The position numbers and the translations under genes are program-made. From Vandiemenella viatica (taxonomy: Eukaryota; Arthropoda; Insecta; Orthoptera; Morabidae), in contig CM061914.1 in the NCBI GenBank assembly GCA_031002005.1, positions 189,800,685 through 189,864,684 on the forward strand: 64,000 bases of DNA, given 5' to 3'. The notes under the pieces are model-generated. The model saw only the letters and a list, made by a program, of their open reading frames with translations, did no database searches and was not told where the DNA came from. Numbering within the stretch: position 1 is the first letter of the stretch; each line of letters starts with the position of its first letter. Shown in pieces: positions 42,998-54,294 of this stretch.

Positions 42998-45237
42998 TAC
43001 TCACGTGTCAGAGGAAGTATTTGAGAAGATATTCCAGGTAAAGTGAAAAACCACGTGGTGTATGAATAATTCGATACTGAAGTTACCATTACAGCAATGG
43101 CTCGCCTTTCGATAAGAGGTAGTTGATATATCACAGCCGTTAAAATCGGCCAGAAATTTTATTTAAAGCCTTTCTTACAACGTATTTCTACGCCTTTATC
43201 CATCTTTTCACTACTTGGTCCAGAGTTCCTGCTCACACAGGAATTCTTTCCGTTCTAATGAAGTATTATGCGAATATTAACATCTCGTGCTAATTTCTCT
43301 GTCCTACATGACTTATACGAATGTAAATGTCTCAGCTGCCATAATAACTGAATTGTTTTTATCATTACGTGTGCGATTACATGTTCTGTACAGTCCATAT
43401 GGAGGTCGAATGCAGTTTTCTCTCCGAAAATGAATTTTAAGATACACATGCAATAAAAACAAATGAGAAATATGTATTTGTTGCGTAGGAACGTCTAACA
43501 ATGTACCCACATTTCGAGAAAACTTTAAGCACATTTGATACATTTGAAAGATTTACCTGACAATTTCTAAAATAATGTGCGTACCAAATTACGCGATTCC
43601 TCCGCGCGGACTAATATTGCGGCCAGAAGCATTACTCTGAACTCGTATTTTGGTTTTAATACTCCCTGGAGCGCTAGAATAATCCATAATGGAAAACAAA
43701 CTAATTAATACTTTATGTCATTCTCGTCTAGGTTGTGTTCCTACTAGTCTTGCGATTGGCCACCGCAATATTACTCCGCGCGGAGGAATGTAGTTACAGC
43801 GGAATCGCAATCTATAGTAAATAAAAAAAAATCAAAAAAAACCTACGTCAAAATGTTGTATCCTCATAACAATATCCATTGTGCAAATTGAAGCAAACTT
43901 TAAAGCCCGAAAAACAACGATTTAAATAACTGTACATTTCTCCATATTATAAGAGTTAATACACAAAGTAGTTAAAACCGAACTGTAGTAGACACACGAA
44001 AAGGTTCGCGAAAAATCCACGCGGCAAATAGTGAGTGGTTTATACTAGAAGTGGCGTCAACAGACAATCAGTGAGAGCAACTGACGTATAATACAGCAAC
44101 AACATCAACCAAAATAATGGCAAACCACAAATAAGATTGTTGGTGTTGCTTTAGGGCGCGTCGACATCGGGATCATTAGCGCACAAATAAGAAATACCGC
44201 TCCTGACGATTCGTGTCATATAGAATAACGGAATATGACATGAACCAGCGTAATGCATAATTAGAAGTGCTTACAACCATAACAACGTGGAATGCGACAA
44301 CGCCTGATGCAGCTAACAAAACATCGCACAGACACTCACCAGAAAGTGACCGCCAGCTGAATGACGTATTCGCCTCTGCAGCAAATATTAGATGTAAATT
44401 AAGAAGTTTTCTCTGGGAGTATCCTCTTAACTGAAGCTATCGCAAACACAACCTCTAACCACCAACTCGAACAGAAACACAATGGCAGGATGCACCAGAC
44501 ACAATATAATAGGTTTGCACGCGACAAGTGACGGCAGCGGTGACTGGTGGCAGCCACTGTAACTACAATTACAAAATTTTCCGTTAGCGCAAACAGCAGG
44601 ACAGCTAAAGTGATTCGCTGCTGTATCTACACAATACTTTACTGTCATAAAGTAAACAAATCCCATTATAAAACAGTTCTTGCTTGCGCCACACGCTATT
44701 CTGATACTTTTATAGGTATTGTGTAGGGTAAATACCTTAAATATTCACAAAAACGATTTTTATTTTTTTTTGGGGGGGGGGGGGAAATAATGAATGAGCA
44801 CAACTTAATATTAATTGTGAATGAACCTAATGTTTGGAAGTCAAATCCAAGGTCTATTTTAAATTGCTTGCTCGTATTGATATTGTCTCTCGTTATTCCA
44901 CTAGCCTGATCTTTAAATTCTTTGTAGAGGGACTGTTCTGTTTGTTCTGAGGAACCATAGATCAGCGTTTGAATAATACTGTAATAGTTTTTTTTTCTTT
45001 TGAAGCAAGTAGCAATATCTTTTCTCCCGAGTACCCTGCCTAATTCTTCATGTAGGGCTCTTCTATTTTGTTTCTGACAGATCGTAGACCACCATTTGAA
45101 TAATACTGCGAAGGAAGTTTCAGATTAGAATCCATATTTAACTATCGTTGTTCTTTCACATAAATTCTTTTTCACGCTATAAAATCTCAGCTACATACTA
45201 CAGTATGTTCTTGTGCCGTGTGTCATTCCTCCTTCCC

Positions 45238-45708
45238 CGAGCGTGGTGGGTGAGTGGTTAACGCTCTGTCCTCGCATTCGAGAGGACGCAGGTACGAATC
45301 CCCGTCCGGGCATCTAAGTTTGTTTTTTCAATGGTTTCCCTAAATCCAGGGGCGGAATCCAGGGGGGGGGGGGACTAGAGGGCTCAAGCCTCCCCCAAAA
45401 TGTATTTAGGGCACCTCCGAAATTATAATTTTGGAGACATTTTTTTTTTCTTTTTTTAGTCTCTACGGATTCGAGACTCGAGGGGACTATGAATACTACC
45501 TTTTGCCTGAATCAAGCCCCCCCCCCCCAAAGCCAAAATCCACTGAAGGCAAGCCCCCCAACCAAAATCCACTCAAGCCAAGCCCCCCCCCCCCAAACCA
45601 AAGTCCGGTCAAGCCCCTCCCCAAAGCAAGATACTGGATCCGCCCCTGCCTAAATCACTCCAGGCGAATGCCGGGATGCTTCCTTCACAAGGCCATGACA
45701 TCGACGAG
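45238..45708 (+). mobile_element. tRNA-derived SINE, family 1, split by hAT MITE (arm C)
   Basis: Complete head GCGTGGTGGGTGAGTGG (A-box region) and GGTACGAATCC (B box), body to 45346, resumed at 45649 after the MITE. Confidence 0.9.
45347..45648. mobile_element. 300-bp hAT MITE (arm C)
   Basis: CAGGGGCGGA...GGATCCGCCCCTG with perfect 8-bp duplication CCTAAATC (45339-45346, 45649-45656). Confidence 0.93.
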
Positions 45709-46051
45709 GGGTTGGCTGGAAGGCTACGCTGCGCTACATGGGGAAAAGGGGGGGGGGAGAGGTACGAAGCCACGTCACTTAGCTTTCCATTCATATTATT
45801 TTTCACAATTAAAATGAGGTAGAGAACTCACAACAGCATGTGAATATTTATTTCTGTCATTTAATTATCTCCGCATGTAATTTACGATAATCTGACAAGA
45901 GAAAACAGTACAAAATGTCTTCTGGAATCAAAAGGGAAAAAAGCTATGTGCTACACCGTGGGGGGAGAGGGGGGTAGAGGCAAAAGCCACGTCAGGATAC
46001 GTGGGGGGGGGGGGTTGTTTCACAGTAGGCCACGTGATTTATGGACGCTAC
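45709..46051 (+). mobile_element. PIF-like ACGTAG MITE (arm C copy)
   Basis: Same unit as 39070-39416. Confidence 0.8.
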
Positions 46052-46406
46052 CTCTTCGATTCAGGCGAGAACGGGAAGGAATTCGGTCAAGGGGCACAAA
46101 CAACAAAAAGAATCCGTCTGCCCGGGAGTACACGAGAAATCATTCAAATTACTTATCAAACTTTTCCGCTGCTAAACAGCAATCGTTATTATGAATTAAG
46201 GCGCTGCCTACCAGAGAAGTTTTGTACGAAATAAGTATTCAATAGAAAACATGAGACGGCGAGGACAGATAAAGGAGCCAGGGAGAGGAACAACGTAAAG
46301 AGATGAGTTTCTAACATATACGTAAAACTGGGAATGGAGACTTTCCCGGCGTATCGTTGCAACAAAATCTTCTCGGGTGTCCAGCCGGATGGTGGTGTAA
46401 AAACAC

Positions 46407-46441
46407 GACGTTTCGACAGCTGACTCTGCTGTCTTCATCAG
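46407..46441 (-). other. Hammerhead-like structured motif (arm C copy)
   Basis: Identical to copy B, with a perfect GACAGC/GCTGTC stem. Confidence 0.6.
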
Positions 46442-46717
46442 GTATCTTGTGGTTTTTGTCAGCTGACTGTCTCAGCCTCGACTGGGCATGCTGTCAATTT
46501 TTCAGGGTCACTACGGTCTCTCATTAGAAATATATATATAGAATTTCTGTATATTGTCTGATGTAATTAGTCCATTCTTTAATTGATCTTTACAGTTGAT
46601 GGGTAATATATTATATTATATCACTGTAGTAAAATAGTTTCTAGTAAGAGTGGAGGCTGTCTGGGCGTTGTAAATAGACGAAATTTTTCTCTCTTTTTTT
46701 TACTTACGGCTTTACGC

Positions 46718-46935
46718 CTCGTCGACGTCGAGGTCATTAGAAGCGGGAAGGGACTGGGGACAACGAACGGGAAGGAATTCGGCCATGGCCTTTTGAAGGA
46801 ACCATCGCGGCATTCGCCTGGAGTGATTTGGGGAAACCATGGAAATCCCAAATCTGGATGCCCGGACGGGGATTCAAACCGGCGTCCTCCCGAATGCGAG
46901 GCCGGAACTTTATCTGTTCGCCCACCACTCTCTGT
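46718..46935 (-). mobile_element. tRNA-derived SINE, family 1 (arm C)
   Basis: Same copy as 30559-30802, in reverse. Confidence 0.9.
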
Positions 46936-46983
46936 GAAATTTTCTGTGGAAACTAGTCGAGTGAGATAGTTTGTGAAGTCACT

Positions 46984-47020
46984 TGAGGATGGTGGCAGAC
47001 GATATCACCGCCGAAACGTC
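46984..47020 (+). other. Hammerhead-like motif in small foldback element (arm C)
   Basis: TTGAGGA, T, GGTGG, loop, CCGCC, GAAACGTC. Flanked by the inverted gaaaattt...aactagt arms. Confidence 0.4.
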
Positions 47021-47775
47021 ATGTCATAGAAACGTATTGACTAGTTTCCAGAGAAAATTTCATCTAGTTTTTAGTATTTCAAAAACATATCCTATAATGC
47101 ATATGGCTATTTTCATTTATCGCAATGATCCAGACTGCTATAGTAATTTACGCACTGCTACTTACGTCTGAATTTTGTTTTATTAATACCAACTAATCTA
47201 TAGGTTTTATTTATTTATATAAATTTATTCGGCGTGACATTTGTGCCCTTAACAAAACACACTAACGACTGGAGATAGCATATACACATCCCGTGTATTT
47301 TAATACCAAAAGTATCCTTGTGGAACATGGTCTCGTCTCTTATCTAGGAACAAATAACTGTTAAAATACTATTAGATGTTGAAAACTGCGACCACGTGAC
47401 AGCAGGCAAAAGTTCACACCGCGAGTTACTATAAACAACCTCTGTAATTGTTTGTGCTCTCTTATTTTATCAAATGGTACGGATTATCGTGTTGGCTGAT
47501 GTTAGTATGTGATGATTATTCATGTCTGCTCTACTCCACGACAATATAAGGCAGCGCACCCTAGCGTCGCTTGTAACAGTACTACTCTGTTCGCTGTACT
47601 GTCAGCAGGTGGCTGGGGAGACCACCCACACTACGTGAACACAGCGCGCCGCTCCAGGAAGGGTCGTCGGCGCTCTTCGTGACGGGTTCCAGGAGCGTCC
47701 CTTCTGACCAACAGGATCCTCAGATTATAACTGCACTGACCAATGAGTATAAAGATTTTTTAAAGTGAAGACTTA

Positions 47776-49225
47776 GGGTGAAAACATGCCGAGGAGGTTG
47801 CTGTGCAGGTGGCGGTGGCGGTCGTGGTCGCGCTGTAGGTCGATGTCGCGGTAGATGGGTAAAAACATGCCGCGCAGCTCGCGCTGGAGGGTAAGCTAGA
47901 TGTCGAGGTACTGCTGCTAGCGTTCACCAGTTTTTTTAAAACCCTAGTAGGTGCCACACGTTGTAAATCGTTAATATTTTGTGTTTAATGCGAGTATCAT
48001 TTACTTTATTTGATCTCCAATTATTTGTGGAAGCGATAACGATAGGGATGATGATGGTCTGTCAGTAGCCGCAAAGTGGTGGCTACTTTCTACGGCTCTT
48101 ATCGGAAGGTTAAGTTAACAGCAAATAAATGAACGGGGACAAACTCTTGGTGAATTTCACAATTTAAATCAGGATCTAAAAAATCATCCACCTACAAAAG
48201 ACACCACAAACTTACCGTAAAATCCTGGACAACCTGAAGTCAAATGTTTATAACAGTTACCACAACAAACCAAATACATGCTGAGGGAAAACTCGTCGTG
48301 ACTATAAATTATTTAAATAAAGTAACGTACCGTTTAACAAAGCATTTTCAAGTCAAATCTAAATTTTTCAATCCAAAATCAGGATTTCTATTTAAAAATC
48401 AGAATTTTCAAATTCAGTCAACAGTTTGTTTTGAATAATAATTAACATGAGAATTTTTTTTTTCTTACTTTCTTTAAATTTATAAGTGTTGGACTAAATT
48501 GTCTGATGTTCCATTTCCGTCAGTATATGATGTGTAATAGTATCTGAATAGTCAATCAAGTCATCAACAATAGATAATTATTTCAATTAGGGCAAATGTA
48601 GGAGGGAGCAGGAAAGGAGGAAAGCTGGGTGCGTAGGAAAATAGCCACCGGAGCGTGCGCTCCATTGCAATTTAATTAAATATTATTATTATTATAAAAT
48701 TTGTTGTAATTATCTGCCACTGACTTGCTTGAAACATTCACTTTTCCGTAGTTGTACAATTTATAAAAATCTGTAGCTTATTATTTCATCAGTAATTTAT
48801 TTAAAACAGAATGTAGCATTGTCAATGTCAGTACTTTGTTAATTTATATCTGCAGTTGTGTAAAACTAAATGAGATCCATTAAATAAATCAATATTTAGA
48901 ACAAGACAAAATTAAACACCACCACTCTGTATAATACGAAAGCCGAACTGCTGTAATCAATTGTAGAAGCTGGATCGCGTGGCCTTGACATAGCTTCAGC
49001 CAATCAGAGCCAAGCAGACCTCCAGCGGCGCCCTAGGCCGCGAGGTGAAAACAAATACTTGGTTCTCTCATCGACATCCAGCTGAGTGGCGAGCAGCGAC
49101 GGCGACCGCGAGCGCCTCGGCGTGTGCTGACTCGTTACTAACAATGCTTTTGTTTCACGTGGATGAAACATCTACCGCGACCGCCAGCGCGACCTACACC
49201 GCGAGCTGCTCGGCATGTTTTCACC
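47776..49225. mobile_element. Possible element bounded by GC-rich inverted repeats
   Basis: Left end TTAGGGTGAAAACATGCCGA (about 47774) and the inverse of the right end near 49225 (GTAAGGGTGAAAACATGCCG) match. Both continue with cgcgctg, gtcgcggtagatg blocks in different copy number. Interior is AT-rich and noncoding, with a LINE tail at 48600-48690. The flanks show no clear target duplication. Confidence 0.55.
48600..48690 (+). repeat. LINE 3' tail fragment
   Basis: Shares gggtgcgtaggaaaat and ggagcgtgcgctc with the LINE pseudogene end at 5812-5880, followed by (ATT)n. Confidence 0.65.
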
Positions 49226-49557
49226 CTTACTCGTTACGCGATGTTTATGCGGGGTAAATCTATGAGTTCACAAGACGCCACCTGTTGCGCGCGTCAGATC
49301 ACGAGCGTTTGATATGCGTGCAGGACGCTTTTCGTAAATTTTTTATAGCAATCACAAAGTTTTTATCCGATTTTGATGGAATTTTACTTACTGCATACTT
49401 CAAAACAAATAGAACAACACTGTTGACGATTGATTTACAGAAACTGAAACCAACTCATCCTTTCTCCCCCTCACCTTACTTTCTGTCACAATTGTTCATT
49501 CAACCCCTCAGTTTTTATTCGATTTTGATCAGTAGTTAGCACACATATACTTCAAAA

Positions 49558-49640
49558 CAAGGCTGTCTGGCAGCTCAGAGGTTAGCGCGCTTACTTCAGA
49601 TAGTTCTCTTTCCGGGTCCCAGGTTCAGTATCCCGTGATG
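49558..49640 (+). mobile_element. tRNA-derived SINE head
   Basis: CTGTCTGGCAGCTCAGAGG (A-box region) and CAGGTTCAGTATCCC (degenerate B box). Related to 9930-10085. Confidence 0.55.
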
Positions 49641-49794
49641 AGTAAGTATTTTCAGGAGTTGTATTTCATTACAAGATAGATTTTCAATTTTTGAAGTGAA
49701 AACTTCTTTGGGCGCGTTGAGAAATTTTTGAATGGGTAAAATCTTATGAGTTTCGCGTCACCGACATGCTAATGTTGACAGTATATCTGTAGTG

Positions 49795-50335
49795 GTCTGG
49801 TGGCTCAGTGGTTAAGGCGTCTAGCTGGGGAACGAAATGTCCCCAGTTCGAATCTCTGTCTCAGCGGGTATTTTCATAGACCATTAACCCGACCTTCAAA
49901 TCTAGCATAGCTTGTAATGTGTAATGTGAAATTTGCCAGAATCACTCCGTGGTCCGGATTCCATGTTAAACTGTAGGTCCCCTGTACCTGGTAGCACTAT
50001 CACGTTAGGTTAAGGACGGCTAAGACAGGGGCGAAATACGCAGCCAATAGGAACCCTGTCACCAGGACATTACGACCACAAGGAATTATTATTATTTAGT
50101 ATATCTGTAGGTCCCCTGTACCTGGTAGCACTAGCGGGTTAGGTTAACGTGGCTAAGACAGGGGCGGAATGCGCAGCCAATAGAAACCCTGTCACCAGGA
50201 CATTACGACCACACGGAATTGTTATTATTTAGTATATCTGTAGGTCCCCTGTACCTGGTAGCACTTCCGGGTTAGGTTAAGGCAGCTAAGACAGGGCCGG
50301 AATGCGCAGCCAATAGAAACCCTATCACCATTGTT
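49795..50335 (+). mobile_element. tRNA-derived SINE with expanded tail
   Basis: Head GGTGGCTCAGTGGTTAAGG (A box) and AGTTCGAATCTC (B box). The body matches the reverse-strand SINE at 9410-9790. The tail is a 133-bp tandem array. Confidence 0.8.
49973..50335 (+). repeat. 133-bp tandem repeat, about 2.7 copies
   Basis: Units start GTAGGTCCCCTGTACCTGG at 49973, 50107 and 50240. Each carries ggttaggtta, ctaagacaggg and gcgcagccaata. Confidence 0.95.
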
Positions 50336-50618
50336 GGTAAAAGTATATGAGTGGAGGAATTTAATCCTCAATTATATATCAGGTAGTATTATTAATAATA
50401 ACAATTTAATAAAATTAATTACATGGTGTATTGCAATCACCACTGGAGCAAGCTGTTCATCACAAATAAATTAAATTCATTTCAACCGAACTCAAGCAAC
50501 AGCAAAAAAGTGGAATGCTATACAATACAATACAATACATTCATTTTCCATTGATCCCAATATAAGAGACTGGCTCTGTGGGATGTGGAAAGTTGTCAAT
50601 TTACAGATAAACAGTTGC

Positions 50619-50871
50619 ATAACAAAATAATGAGTACACCACTAGATGTACAGTCATAGTATACATGGTACATTAAACACTTCCATTACAAAATAATACA
50701 TACACCAGAAGATGTACAGTCATAGGATATATGGTACATTAAAAAAAAAATAACAAAATAATACATACACCACAAGATGTACAGATATATGGTACTATAA
50801 ACAATTACATAACAAACTAAATACATACACCAGGAGATGTACAGTCATAGCATACATGGTAAATTAATTAT
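50619..50871. repeat. Four ~63-bp tandem repeats in the LINE 3' UTR
   Basis: Units start near 50619, 50683, 50751 and 50809. Each has aacaaa(a)taa, tacacca, agatgtacag and an atggta block. Confidence 0.9.
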
Positions 50872-50953
50872 TTGAACCATATTTACACAAGATACTGGCA
50901 GTTATTTTTAAGAGGCCTTGGAAATAAATTCTTCGACAGAGTAGAAGGAGTTG

Positions 50954-53026
50954 TCAATTAAAAATTCTTTCAATTTTTTTCCTGAATTTATTCTTATCAT
51001 CTACTAGACATTTAATATGTGTTGGGAGCATATTGAAGATATGTATCCCTGAATATCGGACCCCTTTTTGAACAAATGACAATGACTTGTAAGTCTTGTG
51101 AAGATCATTTTTACTTCTAGTGCCGTAATTGTGTACTTTACTATTTGTTTCAAACAAAGTATAATTTGTGACTACAAAGGACATTAATGTGTATATATAT
51201 TCAGATGCTAATGTTAAAATCCCTAACTTCTTGAACAGCTCTCTACATGAAGTTCTATTGCTAACCCCACACATTATTCTTATTACACGCTTTTGGGCTC
51301 TGAACACTTTATCTCTATGGGTAGAATTGCCCCAGAATATTATTCCATATGACAATAAGGAGTGACAATAAGCAAAATAAACTAGCTGCCTCATACGGAG
51401 ATCACCTAAAGCTGAAATTGTACGAATTGCAAACGTGGCTGCTCCCAATCGCTTTAGTAAGTCAGAAACATGTACTTTCCAATTTAAATTATGATCAATA
51501 CACAAACCTAGAAATTTCACACTATCTACCTCTTGAGTGGACTGGCCTGCAAATTTTATGTCTATATCAGGTGTTACTCTGTGTGATGTACTGAATTGCA
51601 TATACTGAGTTTTATCAAAGTTTAAAGACAAGCCATTAGCTGTAAACCATTTATTAATCAGTTCAAAGACATAATTTGAAATGTATTCTATAGATAAATC
51701 TGGAGTGTTTTTAATTCCTATGTTTGTGTCATCTGCAAATTGGACAAATTTTGAGTTTTTAAATGAAACACTGGGTAGATCATTTATATATATTAAAAAC
51801 AATAGTGGCCCCAATATAGAACCCTGAGGTACCCCACATCTGATTAATTTCCACTCAGAAAACAGTGGACCTCTTAAGGCAGCCTTAAAATTCTCCATTG
51901 ACACTTTCTGTTTTCTATTTAGAAGGTAAGAACTAAGCCATTTATTAACAATGCCATCTATACCATAATACTTAAGTTTCTGTATCAGAATTTTATGATC
52001 TACACAGTCAAATGCTTTAGATAAGTCACAAAAAATTCCCACAGGAATTAATTTATCATTTATTCCTTCTAAAATATTGTCAGTGAATGAAAATATAGCT
52101 TGTTCTGTTGAATGACCCTTTTGAAAACCAAATTGTGATTTAGTTAGAATATTATTATTTTTTAGATGTTCATAAACTCTATTGTACATTGCTTTCTCAA
52201 AAACTTTGGAGAAGGCTGTTAGTAATGAAATTGGTCGGTAATTCGATACGGCTGCCTTATCTCCCTTTTTATAGAGTGGTTTAACTACAGCATACTTAAG
52301 CCTTTCTGGAAAAGTCCCCTCAAGTAGAGATATATTGAATAGATAACTTAGTATATTACTTAATTCTGTGGAGCACAATTTAATTAATCTGCTGGAAATC
52401 CCATCGTAACCACTTGAGTATTTGCTCTTAAGGGATTTGATAATTTTTCTTATTTCTTCTGGAGTAGCTAATTTTATAGACATAGAGTTAAATTTTTCTT
52501 GGAAGCCTTTTTTGACAAAATCCATACTGTGTGTCACTGAGCTATTAGCAGTCAACTTATCAGCAACAGATAAAAAATGTTTATTAAAATTATCAGCAAT
52601 TGAGAAATTAGATTCCACTGAATTTTCTTTGACAAAAATATCATTACTTGTTTGATTACTCTTTCCTGTTTCCTTTTTTACAATGTCCCAAATTGTTTTA
52701 ATTTTATTTTCAGAATCATGAATTTTATGTTTGTAGTACATACTTTTAGATTCTTTAATAACCTTTTTCAGTATTTTGCAGTACTGTTTGTAATGTGTTT
52801 TAACATTAGCATTCTCACTATTCCTAGAGGCAATATATAACTTCCTTTTATTAATGCATGATGTTCTAATGCCAATAGTTATCCAAGGCTTTTGTTCTTT
52901 TTGAGAAGCATGACACTTTTTCAAGGGGAAGCAACTTTCAAAGAAAGTTAATACAATGTCACTAAAAATGTTGTTTTTTTTCATCCATACCTTGAGCAAT
53001 GTATACCTGTTCCCAGTTTGTGGCAT
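50954..53026 (-). CDS. LINE ORF2, reverse transcriptase (690 codons, 5' part displaced)
   Basis: Uninterrupted frame. RT motifs in order: VKPLYKKGD, YRPISLLTAFSKVFEKAM, FGFQKGHSTEQAI, FCDLSKAFDCVDH (first catalytic Asp), GVPQGSILGPLLFLIY, FVQFADDTNI (FADD instead of YADD), SLNFDKTQYM, SVKFLGLCID. A thumb and C-terminal segment (NYGTRSKNDLH ... RYSGIHIFNMLP) closes it. The first Met is not the true start. Across an 8-T run (52974-52981) the frame shifts and continues as RVINDESVTCFRKCLN up to the hAT at 53118. Such proteins copy the element RNA at the target nick. The C-terminal layout suggests a Jockey- or CR1-group LINE. No stop in the RT, so decay is recent. Confidence 0.9.
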   Translation of the reverse strand: MPQTGNRYTLLKVWMKKNNIFSDIVLTFFESCFPLKKCHASQKEQKPWITIGIRTSCINKRKLYIASRNSENANVKTHYKQYCKILKKVIKESKSMYYKHKIHDSENKIKTIWDIVKKETGKSNQTSNDIFVKENSVESNFSIADNFNKHFLSVADKLTANSSVTHSMDFVKKGFQEKFNSMSIKLATPEEIRKIIKSLKSKYSSGYDGISSRLIKLCSTELSNILSYLFNISLLEGTFPERLKYAVVKPLYKKGDKAAVSNYRPISLLTAFSKVFEKAMYNRVYEHLKNNNILTKSQFGFQKGHSTEQAIFSFTDNILEGINDKLIPVGIFCDLSKAFDCVDHKILIQKLKYYGIDGIVNKWLSSYLLNRKQKVSMENFKAALRGPLFSEWKLIRCGVPQGSILGPLLFLIYINDLPSVSFKNSKFVQFADDTNIGIKNTPDLSIEYISNYVFELINKWFTANGLSLNFDKTQYMQFSTSHRVTPDIDIKFAGQSTQEVDSVKFLGLCIDHNLNWKVHVSDLLKRLGAATFAIRTISALGDLRMRQLVYFAYCHSLLSYGIIFWGNSTHRDKVFRAQKRVIRIMCGVSNRTSCRELFKKLGILTLASEYIYTLMSFVVTNYTLFETNSKVHNYGTRSKNDLHKTYKSLSFVQKGVRYSGIHIFNMLPTHIKCLVDDKNKFRKKIERIFN

Positions 53027-53303
53027 TCAGGCACTTTCTAAAACAAGTAACTGACTCATCATTTATTACACGCTGAAGTTTAAAGACATTACTCTTAGTG
53101 CTAGTTCCTATTGAAGTCATGGAGGAAGGAATAAATGGAGACGACGCAAGCGACCTTCACCACGCAATCAAGTGAAGCCAGGCGGAGGAGGAGTGGGGAG
53201 GCATGGCCGGAGTGGAGGGGGACATGGCCGCTTCCCAACAAACACGGGGAATATGTGCAAAAACCTCAAGGGGACTCTAGGATAAACGTGACGCCGCAAT
53301 TTG

Positions 53304-53750
53304 GTGATGGATTATTATGTAACTCGATGAGACAAATAAAAAATGAAGAATAAATTTTTTTGATATCCTGCTTAGTTTTCGAGATATTCTGTCTCAAATG
53401 TTAAATGGTTTTGGTTGAAATTCTGAAGAAAAAATTATTCAAAGTGAAATTTTATGATGAATTCTTATTTAAAAAGACGAGACAAATAAAAAATAAAGAG
53501 TAAAAATTTTCGATATTTCACCTAGTTCTCGAGATATACTGTATCAAAAGTGAGGTGTCTTCAGTTGAAATGCAGAACAAAAATTTCGCAAAAGTCAAAT
53601 TTAATGATGGATTCTTATGTAATATGACGAAAAAAATCGATGATAAGGAATAAATGTTTTCGATATCTTTCTTAGTTTGGGGGATATACAACATCCAAAT
53701 TGAGGGGATTAGGTTGGGATGCAACCTGGACCAAGAATTAATTCTGTCAA
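53304..53750 (+). repeat. Three degenerate 149-bp tandem units (hAT-like copy 2)
   Basis: Units near 53304, 53454 and 53602, matching those of copy 1 one to one. Confidence 0.8.
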
Positions 53751-54294
53751 AGCCACAATGATTACATGGTTGACATGCAGAATGGATATTTCAGTTTTAT
53801 TACTACCACTTGTGGTTAGACTGAAATGTGTCCTAGACCAGAAAAAAAGTAAGAGGACCCACTCTAGGATGAGCAACCCAGACATTTTGTAGGCTGGTAC
53901 CAGAAATAAAATGTTTCCGCATAATTTATAGTTAGTATAAAGTGTATCAACAAAAAGTAAAGAGTGATACTTTACTATAATGTATGGTTGGCATCATGCG
54001 GTGTTCTTTGAAGTAACTTCAAGCAAGTGTGCTCCAATCATAAATACGATGATGAGTCACTGTATGAACAAGCATATACTTTTTTTAACAAAATAACTTA
54101 TCACGCAAGAAGAGCTCTACTTCAACTTGTGTTTAAAAGGGCAGAGACTTTATTATTACCTTTAAAAATAAAAGAGTCATTTCACAATTGTTGCTATTAC
54201 AGGAATGTACAAGGAACTTTATGGGACAGAATTTGATTCATTATTTTCCTTTACTTCACATTCTTAATAATGAATTAACATGTGGTTAAAGGTA

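Larger units (their letters stand above)
42068..47723 (-). repeat. Segmental duplication, arm C
   Basis: Reverse complement of arm A without A's later insertions. The outer edge ends atcctcag at 47723. Identity to A and B is very high by eye, with scattered substitutions and small indels mainly in homopolymers. Confidence 0.93.
50520..53117 (-). mobile_element. LINE with long RT ORF, 3' part, interrupted upstream by a hAT
   Basis: 3' end at 50520 is an (ATACA)n-like microsatellite rather than poly(A). The 3' UTR holds four 63-bp repeats, followed by the RT ORF. At 53118 a hAT-like element is inserted, and the LINE continues at 55357 with the end of its endonuclease domain. Confidence 0.88.

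Noticed and set aside
45255..45310. tRNA gene candidate (A and B boxes)
   Set aside because: All such boxes in the window sit in SINE heads repeated many times; no cloverleaf with acceptor and anticodon arms could be drawn.
28763..47723. Whole inverted duplication as one giant transposon
   Set aside because: The edges show no terminal motif or target duplication, the inner edge cuts a Tigger remnant, and the content is a mixture of unrelated elements, so a segmental duplication fits better.
50619..50871. CRISPR-like regularly spaced repeats
   Set aside because: Continuous tandem repeats without unique spacers, in a eukaryotic LINE 3' UTR.
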